Assembly: GCA_009927445.1 (NCBI GenBank)
Contig: RFMZ01000254.1
Coordinates: 1-47,357 of the forward strand
DNA length: 47,357 bases
Reading direction: 5' to 3'
Source: Betaproteobacteria bacterium
GTDB lineage: Bacteria > Pseudomonadota > Gammaproteobacteria > Burkholderiales > Burkholderiaceae
Shown here: one piece after another, positions 17,134 to 27,664 of the stretch
Position numbering within the stretch: the first letter of the stretch is position 1
Layout of the letters: every line of letters begins with the position of its first letter
Translations under genes and position numbers: made by a program
The notes under the pieces: generated by a model
Told to the model about the DNA's origin: nothing
The model's input: only the letters and a program-made list of their open reading frames with translations
The model's database searches: none

Positions 17134-17901
17134 ATGACAACAGATTTTAAAAATCAAGTAGTACTTATTACCGGCGGCTCAAAAGGTATTGGCTTTGGTA
17201 TTGCTACAGCTTTTGCAAAAAGAGGCTGTGCACTGCGACTTGTGGCCAGAGATGAAAAATCTCTGCAACAAGCTCAACAGCAATTAGTGGCCGAGTACGG
17301 CGTAGATGTCCAAACTATGGCAGTCAATCTATCCGAAGATAAAAATATCGATCAACTCGAGCCCTTCTTTGCGAAGACAACGATCTTAGTGAACTCAGCG
17401 GGCGCCATGGGGCGCGGATCATTATTCGAAATCGATCCAACCAAATTTCGCGATGCTTGGGAGGGTAAAGTCATGTCCACCATCTTCTTAACGAGAAGAG
17501 TCTACCCATTCATGAAATTACACGCTCATGGCGGAGTCATTATTAATATCATCGGAATTGCTGCGGAACGTTTGAACGCTAAATCAATTGGCACATCAAC
17601 CGCCAATGCTGCACTTGTTGCTTTTACGAATGCCCTTGGCTCTGAGAGTGTGGATGACAATATTCGTGTTGTTGGTATCAGCCCAGGCTTAATTCGTACA
17701 ACCCGCACAGAGAGTATCCTTAATCCCACCAATGAAGTTGACCGAAAAGCCTATGCTAAATTAGTCGGTAATTTGCCCTATGGCAGAATGGGAGAACCCT
17801 CGGAAATTGCTGAGTTAGCCGTCTTTTTGGCTTCCGAACATGGTAAATATCTGAGCGGTGAGGTCATTAATGTCGATGGCGGAGCACGTTATCGTTACTA
17901 A
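17134..17901 (+). CDS. SDR-fold protein lacking the classical catalytic Tyr/Lys
   Basis: A 255-residue protein with the short-chain dehydrogenase fold. TGGSKGIG (residues 13-20) for cofactor, VNSAG (86-90) and the C-terminal YLSGEVINVDGGARYRY are normal. The active site is not: where Ser, Tyr and Lys are expected, I read Gly141, Thr154 and Asn158 in IGTSTANAALVAFTNALG. The rest of helix 5 is well kept, so this is a divergent subfamily rather than a decayed gene. I believe similar SDRs with a NAALxAFT segment occur beside Bug receptors in other Burkholderiales (from memory). It may use other residues or act without redox chemistry. It follows the Bug receptor by 66 bases. Confidence 0.83.
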   Translation: MTTDFKNQVVLITGGSKGIGFGIATAFAKRGCALRLVARDEKSLQQAQQQLVAEYGVDVQTMAVNLSEDKNIDQLEPFFAKTTILVNSAGAMGRGSLFEIDPTKFRDAWEGKVMSTIFLTRRVYPFMKLHAHGGVIINIIGIAAERLNAKSIGTSTANAALVAFTNALGSESVDDNIRVVGISPGLIRTTRTESILNPTNEVDRKAYAKLVGNLPYGRMGEPSEIAELAVFLASEHGKYLSGEVINVDGGARYRY

Positions 17902-17947
17902 CCCCTCTCGGCAGTTATGCAATTTAGGCAACTACTGACATGTTTTA

Positions 17948-17978
17948 GACAGGTTTTAAGCACACCTTAAAATCTGTC
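17948..17978. repeat. 13-bp inverted repeat, hairpin between the SDR gene and the thi operon
   Basis: GACAGGTTTTAAG and CTTAAAATCTGTC flank a CACAC loop with one mismatch (a G-U pair in RNA). The hairpin is 46 bases after the SDR stop and about 40 bases before the TPP riboswitch. No T run follows on either strand, so it is at best an imperfect terminator or mRNA-end stabiliser. It could also be an operator. Confidence 0.55.
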
Positions 17979-18018
17979 AAACGCGTGCGCTAAATTGTGT
18001 TAAATTAAAGCTTGGATG

Positions 18019-18096
18019 AAACAGGGGTGCTAGTAGAAATCTACTGGCTGAGAAATACCCTTCACCCGAACCAGATAATACTGGCGTGGGGAGTTT
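18019..18096 (+). promoter_or_regulatory. TPP riboswitch (THI element) upstream of thiC
   Basis: The conserved core is plain: GGGGTGCTAGTAG, the stem TAGTAG/CTACT, GGCTGAGAAATACCC, then ACCCGAACCAGATAATACTGG and CGTGGGGAG. These match the thi-box segments that bind the pyrimidine and pyrophosphate halves of thiamine pyrophosphate. It lies 53 bases before thiC. A CTCTCC at about 18126-18131 could pair with the 3' GGGGAG of the aptamer, and the thiC ribosome site AAAGGA follows, so control of translation start is plausible. No intrinsic terminator is visible in the leader. Confidence 0.95.
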
Positions 18097-18103
18097 TCAA
18101 TAA

Positions 18104-20023
<1,920 letters not shown>

Positions 20024-20086
20024 TTTGAAGGCGCGTGGCTCCTTTACCCGTCGCGCGCCAACCAATTAATCCATCTAGTTCCGATT

Positions 20087-21175
20087 ATGCGTCCATCCAT
20101 CATTATTTTAGGAGCCGGCCTGCTAGGTAGATTACTGGCTTATTCGTTAGCTAAGAAAAACTACCAGGTAGCGGTCTTTGAAAAAAGCCCACTAGAGCAT
20201 CAACAATCTGCAGCTTATGCTGCTGCTGCCATGCTAGCACCTCTGGCGGAGTCTGTCTCCTGTGAACTACCTATCGTCCACATGGGCTTTTATAGTCTGA
20301 CTCGCTGGCCTACAATTATTGAGGAACTCGACTCGAATATTTTTTTTCAACACAATGGCTCACTCATCATCTGGCATCAGCAAGACGCCTCAGTGGCAAG
20401 ACATTTTCATACACAACTGCATCAGGTCGAACAACATCTTGATCAGCAATACGCCAGATCAGTGCACCTTGATACGCTTGCTCTGAAAAATCTGGAACCA
20501 AACTTAAGCCCAGCCTTTGCTGAAGGCATCTATCTGCCCAATGAGGGGCAACTTGATAACCGCGCTCTTTTAGATTCTCTCCTCAAAAAAGGGCTTGAAC
20601 TCGGTGTGACTTACAACTGGCAAAGTGCGAAAAACCCAAGCGACTTTCCAACGCGTTCGCATACTTGGCTACTTGATTGCCGAGGCCTAGGATCAAGACC
20701 ACAATGGCAAGCATTACGCGGTGTTCGGGGGGAAGTCATTCGGGTTTTTGCGCCCGAAGTCCAGTTGCAAAGACCAACTAGACTGATGCATCCCAAATAT
20801 CCAATTTATATAGCTCCTAAAAAAGATCATATCTATGTCATCGGTGCTACTGAAATCGAATCCGAAGATCAGTCTGCAATTAGCGTCAGATCAACTCTCG
20901 AACTGTTAAGCGCGGCATATACTATCCACTCAGGTTTTGCTGAAGCAAGAATGCTTGAGGCAAACGCCCAGTGTCGTCCAACCCTAGCCAATAACTCCCC
21001 TGCCATACAGTATTTAAATGACCAAACTCTTCAAATCAATGGCCTATACCGGCATGGTTATTTAATCGCCCCCGCCATCGTCGATGCAACCATCGAGTTG
21101 ATTGAAACAGGGACTAGCCATACCGCTTGCAATCTAGCAATCCAAATTCAAGAAAATCATGCAAATATTGATTAA
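20087..21175 (+). CDS. thiO: glycine oxidase ThiO (FAD-dependent)
   Basis: A 362-residue FAD-dependent amine oxidase. IIILGAGLLGRLLAYSLAKK near the N-terminus is the FAD Rossmann motif, ALRGVRGEVIRV lies in the middle, and GLYRHGYLIAPAI near residue 330 is the FAD-contacting end typical of ThiO. The enzyme makes dehydroglycine (iminoacetate) from glycine for thiazole synthesis in aerobes, where ThiH is absent. Its position between thiC and thiS supports the assignment over other D-amino-acid oxidases. It overlaps thiS by 17 bases. Confidence 0.88.
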   Translation: MRPSIIILGAGLLGRLLAYSLAKKNYQVAVFEKSPLEHQQSAAYAAAAMLAPLAESVSCELPIVHMGFYSLTRWPTIIEELDSNIFFQHNGSLIIWHQQDASVARHFHTQLHQVEQHLDQQYARSVHLDTLALKNLEPNLSPAFAEGIYLPNEGQLDNRALLDSLLKKGLELGVTYNWQSAKNPSDFPTRSHTWLLDCRGLGSRPQWQALRGVRGEVIRVFAPEVQLQRPTRLMHPKYPIYIAPKKDHIYVIGATEIESEDQSAISVRSTLELLSAAYTIHSGFAEARMLEANAQCRPTLANNSPAIQYLNDQTLQINGLYRHGYLIAPAIVDATIELIETGTSHTACNLAIQIQENHANID

Positions 21176-21365
21176 TCAAGTGGCTACAGAGTTGAGCACT
21201 TTATCAAACGCTATTACTCTGCCTGAAATATTGATACAAATAAATCCGAAGCCCCCCTTTGCTATCGCTAAAAATGGGGTTTTTATTCCTAAAAAAGATT
21301 ACCCCCAAACAGCAATAATCGATCAGGATCAACTTGAAATCATTTCACCAGTTACCGGAGGTTAA
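21159..21365 (+). CDS. thiS: sulfur carrier protein ThiS
   Basis: A 68-residue ubiquitin-like sulfur carrier ending in the required Gly-Gly (PVTGG). The terminal Gly is adenylated and converted to a thiocarboxylate, which gives sulfur to the thiazole made by ThiG. The conserved FIPKKDY strand and the DQLEIISPVTGG tail support the call. It starts inside the end of thiO and stops 3 bases before thiG. No thiF-type adenylating enzyme is seen in the window, so it must be encoded elsewhere. Confidence 0.93.
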   Translation: MQILINQVATELSTLSNAITLPEILIQINPKPPFAIAKNGVFIPKKDYPQTAIIDQDQLEIISPVTGG

Positions 21366-21368
21366 TCT

Positions 21369-22190
21369 GTGTCTTCTCAAACAAATATAACTCCCACAAC
21401 CTTTTCACTGTATGGCCAAACTTTTTCAAGTAGAATTTTTTTAGGAACTTCGCGCTACCCATCACCACAGATTTTGGTGCAAGCTCTTCAAATTGCTCAG
21501 CCAGCAATGATCACTGCCTCCCTCAGACGTCAAGGTGCAAATCCCGAACCCATTTCAAGTGGCTTTTGGGAAATTATTAAAGATTTAAAAATACCCATCC
21601 TACCAAACACTGCAGGCTGCCACCGCCCCGATGAGGTCATGCAAATAGCGCATATGTCGCGCGAGGTGTTTGCTACCGATTGGATTAAATTAGAACTCAT
21701 CGGCGATGACTACACGCTCCAACCTGATACGATTCAACTAGTACCAACTGCTCAACAATTAATTCGTGAAGGGTTTAAGGTTCTGCCCTACTGTACGGAA
21801 GATTTAGTGGTCTGTCAGCGCTTAGTTGACGTCGGTTGTCAAGCCATCATGCCTTGGGCAGCACCAATCGGAACTGGCAAAGGCCCTAATAACCCATACG
21901 CCTTACAGGTTTTACGAGAACGCCTGCAAGTACCCATGATTATCGATGCAGGCCTTGGGAAACCATCCCACGCTTGCCAAGTGATGGAGTGGGGTTATGA
22001 CGCAGTTCTCCTGAATACGGCCGTTGCCCTAGCGACTCATCCAGTACGAATGGCCGAAGCTTTTGCACAAGCAGTTTTAGCCGGTCGAAATGCCTTTGAA
22101 GCCGGGCCGATGAATGAGCATCATCAAGCCAAAGCGAGTACCCCCACTTTAGGTACGCCTTTTTGGCACCAATCTGAATCTTCAAAATGA
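21369..22190 (+). CDS. thiG: thiazole synthase ThiG
   Basis: A 273-residue TIM-barrel enzyme that condenses deoxyxylulose phosphate, dehydroglycine and the ThiS thiocarboxylate into the thiazole phosphate. It starts with GTG, and GGAGG seven bases upstream fixes this start. Landmarks are FLGTSRYPSP, ASLRRQGAN, ILPNTAGCHRPDE, DWIKLELIGDD (with the expected catalytic Lys), MPWAAPIGTGKG and VLLNTAVALATHP. It overlaps thiE by 4 bases. Confidence 0.97.
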   Translation: MSSQTNITPTTFSLYGQTFSSRIFLGTSRYPSPQILVQALQIAQPAMITASLRRQGANPEPISSGFWEIIKDLKIPILPNTAGCHRPDEVMQIAHMSREVFATDWIKLELIGDDYTLQPDTIQLVPTAQQLIREGFKVLPYCTEDLVVCQRLVDVGCQAIMPWAAPIGTGKGPNNPYALQVLRERLQVPMIIDAGLGKPSHACQVMEWGYDAVLLNTAVALATHPVRMAEAFAQAVLAGRNAFEAGPMNEHHQAKASTPTLGTPFWHQSESSK

Positions 22191-23089
22191 TGCATCATCT
22201 GAATCCCAGTGAACATGCGCTAGCGCAAGCAATTATCAAATTTCATCAAAATTTACAGATTCCCCAAAAAGAAGATCTCCAGTCTCTGACATTTTCGAGT
22301 AATGATCCTATTTATCGAATTACTAAAACAGCTGCATGGCAACTCGGCTTTATCAATCAGGATGCGCAGTGTATTGCTCTGGCCTGGCAAAAACAATGCG
22401 CATCCCAAGAGCAACTTGATCCACTTGCCTGGCCTGCATCACCAATGCTCTTTGGTATTCACCCAAATTCTTCTGAAAGTTTTGCGCCTTGCCCAAAAAA
22501 TCTAGGGCTTTATGTTGTAGCTCCCGATGCGAGTTGGGTCAAAAAACTTGCGCAAGCAGGCTTAAAAACGATCCAACTGCGTTTTAAATCGAGTGATCAG
22601 CAGCAAATTCTTGAACAAGTAAAAACTGCAATTGCTACTGGACGTGAATACGATAGTCAACTCTTTATCAATGATTATTGGGAGCTTGCTATTGAAGAGG
22701 CAGCGTACGGGGTTCATCTTGGTCAAGAAGATTTAGATACTGCAGACCTATCCCGCATTCGGGCAGCAGGCCTGCGACTTGGAATCAGCACGCATGGCTA
22801 TGCTGAAATGCTCAGAGCCCAACAATATGCGCCGAGTTATATTGCACTAGGTGCAATCTTTCCGACGACGCTCAAACAAATGCAAACTGCCCCCCAAGGC
22901 TTAGGACGACTCACATATTATGCCCAGCTGCTTGCCCAATACCCACTCGTTGGTATCGGTGGTGTTGATGAAAACAATATCACACAAGTATTAGATACCG
23001 GGGTCGGTTCAGCCGCTCTCGTTCGTGCTGTAATTAATTCGCCTGACTACACGGCAGCGATCAACAGACTGAAGAAACATTTTCAGTAA
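22187..23089 (+). CDS. thiE: thiamine-phosphate synthase ThiE with N-terminal extension
   Basis: A 300-residue protein. Residues from about 105 onward are a full ThiE barrel, which joins the pyrimidine and thiazole phosphates: TIQLRFK, LFINDYWELAIEEAAYGVHLGQEDL in segments, LGISTHGYAEM, YIALGAIFPT and PLVGIGGV. About 100 extra residues precede it (AWQLGFINQDAQCIALAWQ and onward), with no recognised catalytic motif. I recall similar long forms in other Burkholderiales. The ATG overlaps the thiG stop, so the thi genes form one translational unit. It converges on thiD. Confidence 0.93.
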   Translation: MMHHLNPSEHALAQAIIKFHQNLQIPQKEDLQSLTFSSNDPIYRITKTAAWQLGFINQDAQCIALAWQKQCASQEQLDPLAWPASPMLFGIHPNSSESFAPCPKNLGLYVVAPDASWVKKLAQAGLKTIQLRFKSSDQQQILEQVKTAIATGREYDSQLFINDYWELAIEEAAYGVHLGQEDLDTADLSRIRAAGLRLGISTHGYAEMLRAQQYAPSYIALGAIFPTTLKQMQTAPQGLGRLTYYAQLLAQYPLVGIGGVDENNITQVLDTGVGSAALVRAVINSPDYTAAINRLKKHFQ

Positions 23090-23148
23090 GTCTCATTTTT
23101 ACAAAATTGATTATCCATGTTGTAGATCAACGATTTATGCAGAAATTG

Positions 23149-23976
23149 CTAATGAATCAGGGGGAAATTACGAAACGCATGCCAAAGAGGCCCGGGGCCT
23201 TGCCCCAAATTCAACGAAACAGCGTGCCGAATTGCTTCTTGGACATAGTCAATCGCTTGAGCTACCGCCTCTTCAAGAGGGGCGCCTAGAGCTAATCCAC
23301 AGGCAATCGCACTGGACAAAGTGCAACCAGTGCCGTGGGTATTTTGGGTACTAATTTTTGCATGCGCATATCGCCTCATTAAAATACTTTGCCCTGTTTT
23401 GATGGCCAAGACATCGACTAACAAATCGGTATCTTCTAAATGTCCACCCTTGATTAAAGCAGCATGCACACCTAAATCAACCAACTCCCTAGCAGCCTGC
23501 TCCATCTGCTCAACTGTCCTGATGGGTCGTCCTAATAAGACCGCAGTTTCAGATAAATTGGGTGTGATTAAACGCGCTCTTGGAAATAATTCTTGTTGCA
23601 AACTCCGAGCCGTCTGCGCACTACCTAAAACGGCTCCAGAAGTTGCTACCAAAACGGGATCAAGCACAATCTGCACTCTCGGATAGTCCCGCAGACTATC
23701 GGCAACTGTTTGAACTAACGCCGGACTCGCAAGCATGCCAATCTTAATCGTATTGACTTCAAAGTCTGTCATAACTGCTGTAATTTGGGCGGCTACCGAC
23801 TGCTGACTTAAGACTTCAATATGGCTTACCCCCAAAGTATTTTGAGCAGTCACTGCAGTAAGCACCGTTAGGCCATAGCAACCCCAGGCACTGATCGTCT
23901 TTAAGTCCGCTTGAATACCCGCACCACCGCCACTGTCTGATCCAGCAATAGTTAATACCTGAGCTAATTTTTTCAT
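23149..23976 (-). CDS. thiD: hydroxymethylpyrimidine/phosphomethylpyrimidine kinase ThiD
   Basis: A 275-residue ribokinase-fold enzyme that phosphorylates HMP and HMP phosphate for the ThiE reaction. TIAGSDSGGGAGIQADLKT at the start is the family signature, followed by TAVTAQNTLGV, DPVLVATSGA, LITPNLSETAVLLG and the catalytic loop THGTGCTLSSAIACGLA near residue 215. It lies on the strand opposite the thi operon, with 59 bases between the stops, and has its own promoter region. No second TPP riboswitch precedes it, so it may not share the control of the operon. Confidence 0.96.
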   Translation of the reverse strand: MKKLAQVLTIAGSDSGGGAGIQADLKTISAWGCYGLTVLTAVTAQNTLGVSHIEVLSQQSVAAQITAVMTDFEVNTIKIGMLASPALVQTVADSLRDYPRVQIVLDPVLVATSGAVLGSAQTARSLQQELFPRARLITPNLSETAVLLGRPIRTVEQMEQAARELVDLGVHAALIKGGHLEDTDLLVDVLAIKTGQSILMRRYAHAKISTQNTHGTGCTLSSAIACGLALGAPLEEAVAQAIDYVQEAIRHAVSLNLGQGPGPLWHAFRNFPLIH

Positions 23977-24141
23977 GTCTTTAAATTGTATTATCTAAAC
24001 TTGAATTATTCTACCGTCAGACCTCTCATTTAGAACCAAATACGGCTGTTCGCTTTACAATGCGATATCTGTTCTCCGATTGAATCAGGTCTTTGATCTA
24101 ACTTCTGTTTAGTTCACCACTACGAATAAGAAAGAAACCGT

Positions 24142-25209
24142 ATGCAAGCTATATATTTGAATTCTGGTCAGCACTCTTCTTCACCCCAGCAATCCTTCAG
24201 TTCCACACCTTGCAAACCGCAGGTGATCATTCAGACAATCCTGGTAAAAACTGTTGTCGCTTTAGTCTGCCTGTTTACTTTAGCAATGCCTGCTGTGCAA
24301 GCTCAAGATAAATGGCCAAGCCGCCCAATCACTATGATTGTGCCATTCCCGCCTGGTGGTGTGGCCGATACCGTTGGCCGGCCAGTAGCCGAAGCGCTGA
24401 GTCGCCAACTTGGCCAAACTGTTGTGGTTGAAAACCGAGCTGGCGCTGGTGGTGGTGTTGGAATGGCCTATGTAGCTAAAGCCAAGCCCGATGGCTATAC
24501 CATTCTCATGTCTTTATCATCTATCTCGATCATCCCCGAAGCCGATAAAATTCTGGGTAAAGAAATCTCCTTCCAGACAAGCCAATTTAAACCGATCGCT
24601 CGTTTTACCGCCGATCCAACCGTATTAGTCGTGCGTGCCGATAGTCCATGGAAAACCTATCCAGAATTCGTCGCTGCCATGAAAAAAGATCCTGGCAAAT
24701 ACAACTTTGGATCTTCTGGCAACTATGGCACGATGCATATTCCCATGGAGATGATTAAATTAAATAACTCCTTTAGTATGGCCCATATTCCCTATACCGG
24801 AGCAGGACCTGCCATTATTGCTTTACTAGGTACCCAGGTCGATGCCCTTGCTACCGGCCCAGCCTCCATCGTGCAACAAATTAAAGCTGGTAAGGTAAGA
24901 GCGCTCGCCCATTGGGGCACTGGACGCCTAGCAAGCCTACCAGATGTTCCAAGCTTTAAAGAAATTGGTGAAAATGTCGAGTTTGCCCAGTGGTCTGGAC
25001 TTTTTATACCGAGTGGCGTATCCAACGAGATTACAGAAACACTTCGCGCTGCAGCAAAAATGGCAGCAAATGATCCACGCGTCAAATCAGTACTCGACGG
25101 TACGGGCTCACCAATACAATATCTGGATGCTCCAGAATTTAAAAATTACTGGGATCTGGATGCTAAAAAAATGTCAGATATTGTGAAAAAGATTGGCAAA
25201 GTCGAGTAG
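24142..25209 (+). CDS. Bug/TctC-family tripartite tricarboxylate transporter receptor
   Basis: A 355-residue periplasmic receptor with an unusually long N-terminal lead of about 33 residues before the hydrophobic signal core (VVALVCLFTLAMPAVQA). No better start codon was seen, and AAGAAAG lies before the ATG. The mature part opens DKWPSRPITMIVPFPPGGVA, the canonical first loop, followed by GAGGGVGMAYVAKA, SSGNYGTMHIPMEM and MAHIPYTGAGPAIIALLG. The gene is divergent from thiD by 165 bases and ends 2 bases before selO, which suggests co-transcription with it. Proximity to thi genes does not make it a thiamine receptor. Confidence 0.9.
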   Translation: MQAIYLNSGQHSSSPQQSFSSTPCKPQVIIQTILVKTVVALVCLFTLAMPAVQAQDKWPSRPITMIVPFPPGGVADTVGRPVAEALSRQLGQTVVVENRAGAGGGVGMAYVAKAKPDGYTILMSLSSISIIPEADKILGKEISFQTSQFKPIARFTADPTVLVVRADSPWKTYPEFVAAMKKDPGKYNFGSSGNYGTMHIPMEMIKLNNSFSMAHIPYTGAGPAIIALLGTQVDALATGPASIVQQIKAGKVRALAHWGTGRLASLPDVPSFKEIGENVEFAQWSGLFIPSGVSNEITETLRAAAKMAANDPRVKSVLDGTGSPIQYLDAPEFKNYWDLDAKKMSDIVKKIGKVE

Positions 25210-25211
25210 CT

Positions 25212-26726
25212 ATGCATCAGTCTTTGCCTGACCTCCACTGGCAAAGTGGCTTTTATGAGCTCGGAAATGATTTTTTAACTCCACTTCATCCAAGTCCACT
25301 GCCCAGTCCAAGCCTCGTCGCAAGTTCAGCTCAAGTAGCTGAACTGATTGGGCTTGATCCCGCTTCTTTCAATCAGCAAGATTTGATAGAGATTCTTAGT
25401 GGTAATCATCCGATTACACGTACTCAACCCTACGCAAGTGTGTATTCTGGTCATCAATTTGGGGTCTGGGCTGGTCAGTTAGGAGACGGCAGAGCCATTA
25501 CCCTAGGGCAAGTTGCACACCAACAACAGATCTTTGAAATCCAATTAAAAGGGGCTGGTAAAACTCCCTACTCCCGAATGGGAGACGGTCGTGCTGTCCT
25601 GCGCTCCTCTATTCGAGAATATCTTTGCTCTGAAGCAATGGCAGGCCTGAATATCCCAACTACTAGAGCACTCGCAATTACTGCCTCACCCAAACAAGTT
25701 GTGCGAGAAACTGTAGAGACAGCCTCTGTAGTAACGCGCGTCGCACCTAGCTTTATCCGCTTTGGTCACTTTGAACATTTTGCCACTACAGGCCAATTGG
25801 AGCATCTGCAGCGCTTAGCTGATTTTGTAATTAGCCATCATTTCAACGATATTCTGGAAAATCAAAACCCCTATCTGAATCTCTTTGAAAAGGTCCTTGA
25901 ACGCAGTGCAAGCTTAGTTGCAAAATGGCAAAGTGTTGGGTTTTGCCATGGGGTTCTAAATACGGACAATATGTCGATTCTGGGTCTCACCCTCGATTAC
26001 GGACCATTTGGTTTTATGGATCAATTTGCCCTCAACCATATTTGTAATCACACCGATAGCCAGGGTCGCTATTCCTTTGCCAATCAACCCCAAGTATTCC
26101 ATTGGAATTTAGTTCGCCTAGCCCAAGCCCTGCTACCACTCATTGCCAAAGATGATAGTGACGAAGCAATCCAAGTCGCCATCACTGCACTCCAAGGTGT
26201 TCTTGGTCAATTTTTACCTCAGTATCAAAAGTTTTACTATGCCATTATGTGTTCAAAATTAGGCCTTGATCTGACTTTACAAACTACAGAACAAATGTCA
26301 TCAGAAACAATTAGACAATCCGTCATCGAACCGATCATTCATCTGTTAGATCAACAACAAATCGACTATACCTATTTCTTTAGACACCTAGCAGATGTGA
26401 TTGAAAATCCAGAAAACCCGATTCTGCGCGACCTCTGCATAGATCGAACAGCTTATGACGCATGGCTCCAGACATACTTAGTATTTCTTCCACAAGAAAA
26501 ACGCCCGCAAATAGCCACCGCAATGCGGGCCATCAATCCGGCTTACATCCTGCGTCAACACTTGGCCCAAATAGCCATCAACAAAGCCCAAGAAGGCGAT
26601 TTTTCCGAAATCAAGCGCTTACAAGAATGCCTGGCCAAACCATTTACTGAACGACCAGATTTTGCGGATTACGCCCAACTACCACCAGACTGGGCCAAGA
26701 CACTCGAAGTGTCCTGTTCATCTTAA
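25212..26726 (+). CDS. selO: protein adenylyltransferase SelO (YdiU family)
   Basis: A 504-residue pseudokinase-fold enzyme of the SelO family, which transfers AMP from ATP to protein hydroxyls. Motifs seen are YSGHQFGVWAGQLGDGRAI, KGAGKTPYSRMGDGRAVLRS, HGVLNTDNMSILG and LDYGPFGFMD for nucleotide and metal binding. Cys278 (HICNHTD) and Cys502 in the terminal EVSCSS correspond to the redox-active disulfide pair described in E. coli SelO. The size is slightly above the E. coli protein. It starts 2 bases after a Bug receptor stop, an odd partner, and is followed by darP after 7 bases. Confidence 0.95.
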   Translation: MHQSLPDLHWQSGFYELGNDFLTPLHPSPLPSPSLVASSAQVAELIGLDPASFNQQDLIEILSGNHPITRTQPYASVYSGHQFGVWAGQLGDGRAITLGQVAHQQQIFEIQLKGAGKTPYSRMGDGRAVLRSSIREYLCSEAMAGLNIPTTRALAITASPKQVVRETVETASVVTRVAPSFIRFGHFEHFATTGQLEHLQRLADFVISHHFNDILENQNPYLNLFEKVLERSASLVAKWQSVGFCHGVLNTDNMSILGLTLDYGPFGFMDQFALNHICNHTDSQGRYSFANQPQVFHWNLVRLAQALLPLIAKDDSDEAIQVAITALQGVLGQFLPQYQKFYYAIMCSKLGLDLTLQTTEQMSSETIRQSVIEPIIHLLDQQQIDYTYFFRHLADVIENPENPILRDLCIDRTAYDAWLQTYLVFLPQEKRPQIATAMRAINPAYILRQHLAQIAINKAQEGDFSEIKRLQECLAKPFTERPDFADYAQLPPDWAKTLEVSCSS

Positions 26727-26733
26727 AATACCG

Positions 26734-27285
26734 ATGAAGCCAGCAGCCCATCCATCTCGTGCTCCAGAATCCGAAATCGACGAAGAGGATTTTGGGCCAA
26801 GTAAATCGCAGATTAAACGCCAGATGCTAGCTCGCCAAGAACTCGCAAAAACACTGTCCGAACTAAGCTCCGATGCAATAAAGTCTCTGCCAATTGATGA
26901 TCACTTGCGTGAGCAATTACTAGAGAGCTCGAAGATAAAAACTTTTGGGGCAATTAAAAGGCATAAGCTGTATCTTGGTAAATTAATGCGCAGCCTTGAT
27001 GAATCTGAAATCAATGCCATCGAAGCGCGACTAGATGCTATACAGGGTGTAAATCAAGCTGAAATTGCTAGAATGCACTATCTTGAAAAATTGCGAACCG
27101 ATTTAATGCTTGATGACAAACGCTTCACTGAACTCATTAACCAATATCCGAACTTTGATATTCAAACTCTCAGAACATTAATTCGTAATGCCCGTAAGGA
27201 GCAGCTTGAAAATAAACCACCGAAATCGTTTCGTGAAATTTTTCAAGTACTCAAACAACTCGACCAAGCATCTAGAGCAGAATAA
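26734..27285 (+). CDS. darP: ribosome-associated protein DarP (YjgA, DUF615)
   Basis: A 183-residue highly charged helical protein. The start at 26734 (MKPAAHPS) is preferred over an in-frame ATG at 26662, which lies inside selO. The family signature SKSQIKRQMLARQELAKTL comes soon after an acidic stretch, followed by LPIDDHLREQLLESSKIK and IQTLRTLIRNARKEQ. In E. coli the protein promotes late assembly of the 50S ribosomal subunit. Its last 14 bases overlap the convergent Rieske gene. Confidence 0.93.
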   Translation: MKPAAHPSRAPESEIDEEDFGPSKSQIKRQMLARQELAKTLSELSSDAIKSLPIDDHLREQLLESSKIKTFGAIKRHKLYLGKLMRSLDESEINAIEARLDAIQGVNQAEIARMHYLEKLRTDLMLDDKRFTELINQYPNFDIQTLRTLIRNARKEQLENKPPKSFREIFQVLKQLDQASRAE

Positions 27286-27664
27286 TATCCTCACCAATCA
27301 CTCGGATTGGTAAGGCGACTAACTGAGAACCCAATCGACATGGGCCAGAAATACTTACTCCCGTATCTGGCTCATAAACGGCATAATGCGTTGCACAAAC
27401 CAAGTACCGCTTCGCATCGTCAAATAACTCCCCTGCATTCCAATCCATTTGCATGGGTAAGTGCGCGCAACGATTTAAATAAGCGTAATAGTTACCTTGA
27501 TAATTCACGACAAAGGCTGGTAAGTGATCCTCAACAGAAATAGGGATCTTAACGCGTAAGCATAACTCCTCATAAAAAACCATAAATCGAAAAGCTAAAC
27601 CACCCGGCTCTAATTGCCCAGTTCGACAAATCATCTGACCATGTTGAATCAGTGGATCACTCAA
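27272..27664 (-). CDS. Rieske [2Fe-2S] domain protein
   Basis: A small stand-alone Rieske protein of about 130 residues. The cluster ligands are Cys-x-His (CAHLPMQMDW) and Cys-x2-His (VCATHYAVY), both pairs intact and 22 residues apart, followed by GPCRLG. I place the start at the TTG at 27664, because GGAGG lies 5 bases upstream of it. A frame extending to a TTG at 27676 would put that site inside the gene. No membrane anchor is seen, so it is probably a cytoplasmic ferredoxin-like electron carrier. A partner oxygenase or reductase is not adjacent. Its 3' end overlaps darP. Confidence 0.85.
   Translation of the reverse strand: MSDPLIQHGQMICRTGQLEPGGLAFRFMVFYEELCLRVKIPISVEDHLPAFVVNYQGNYYAYLNRCAHLPMQMDWNAGELFDDAKRYLVCATHYAVYEPDTGVSISGPCRLGSQLVALPIRVIGEDIILL

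Noticed and set aside
23321..23686. Plus-strand frame of 121 codons antisense to thiD
   Set aside because: It covers conserved ThiD motifs on the opposite strand and has no recognisable features of its own.
23977..24141. Second TPP riboswitch for thiD or the adjacent Bug receptor
   Set aside because: None of the conserved CTGAGA, ACCTGA or GGATAATGCCAGC-like blocks is present on either strand.
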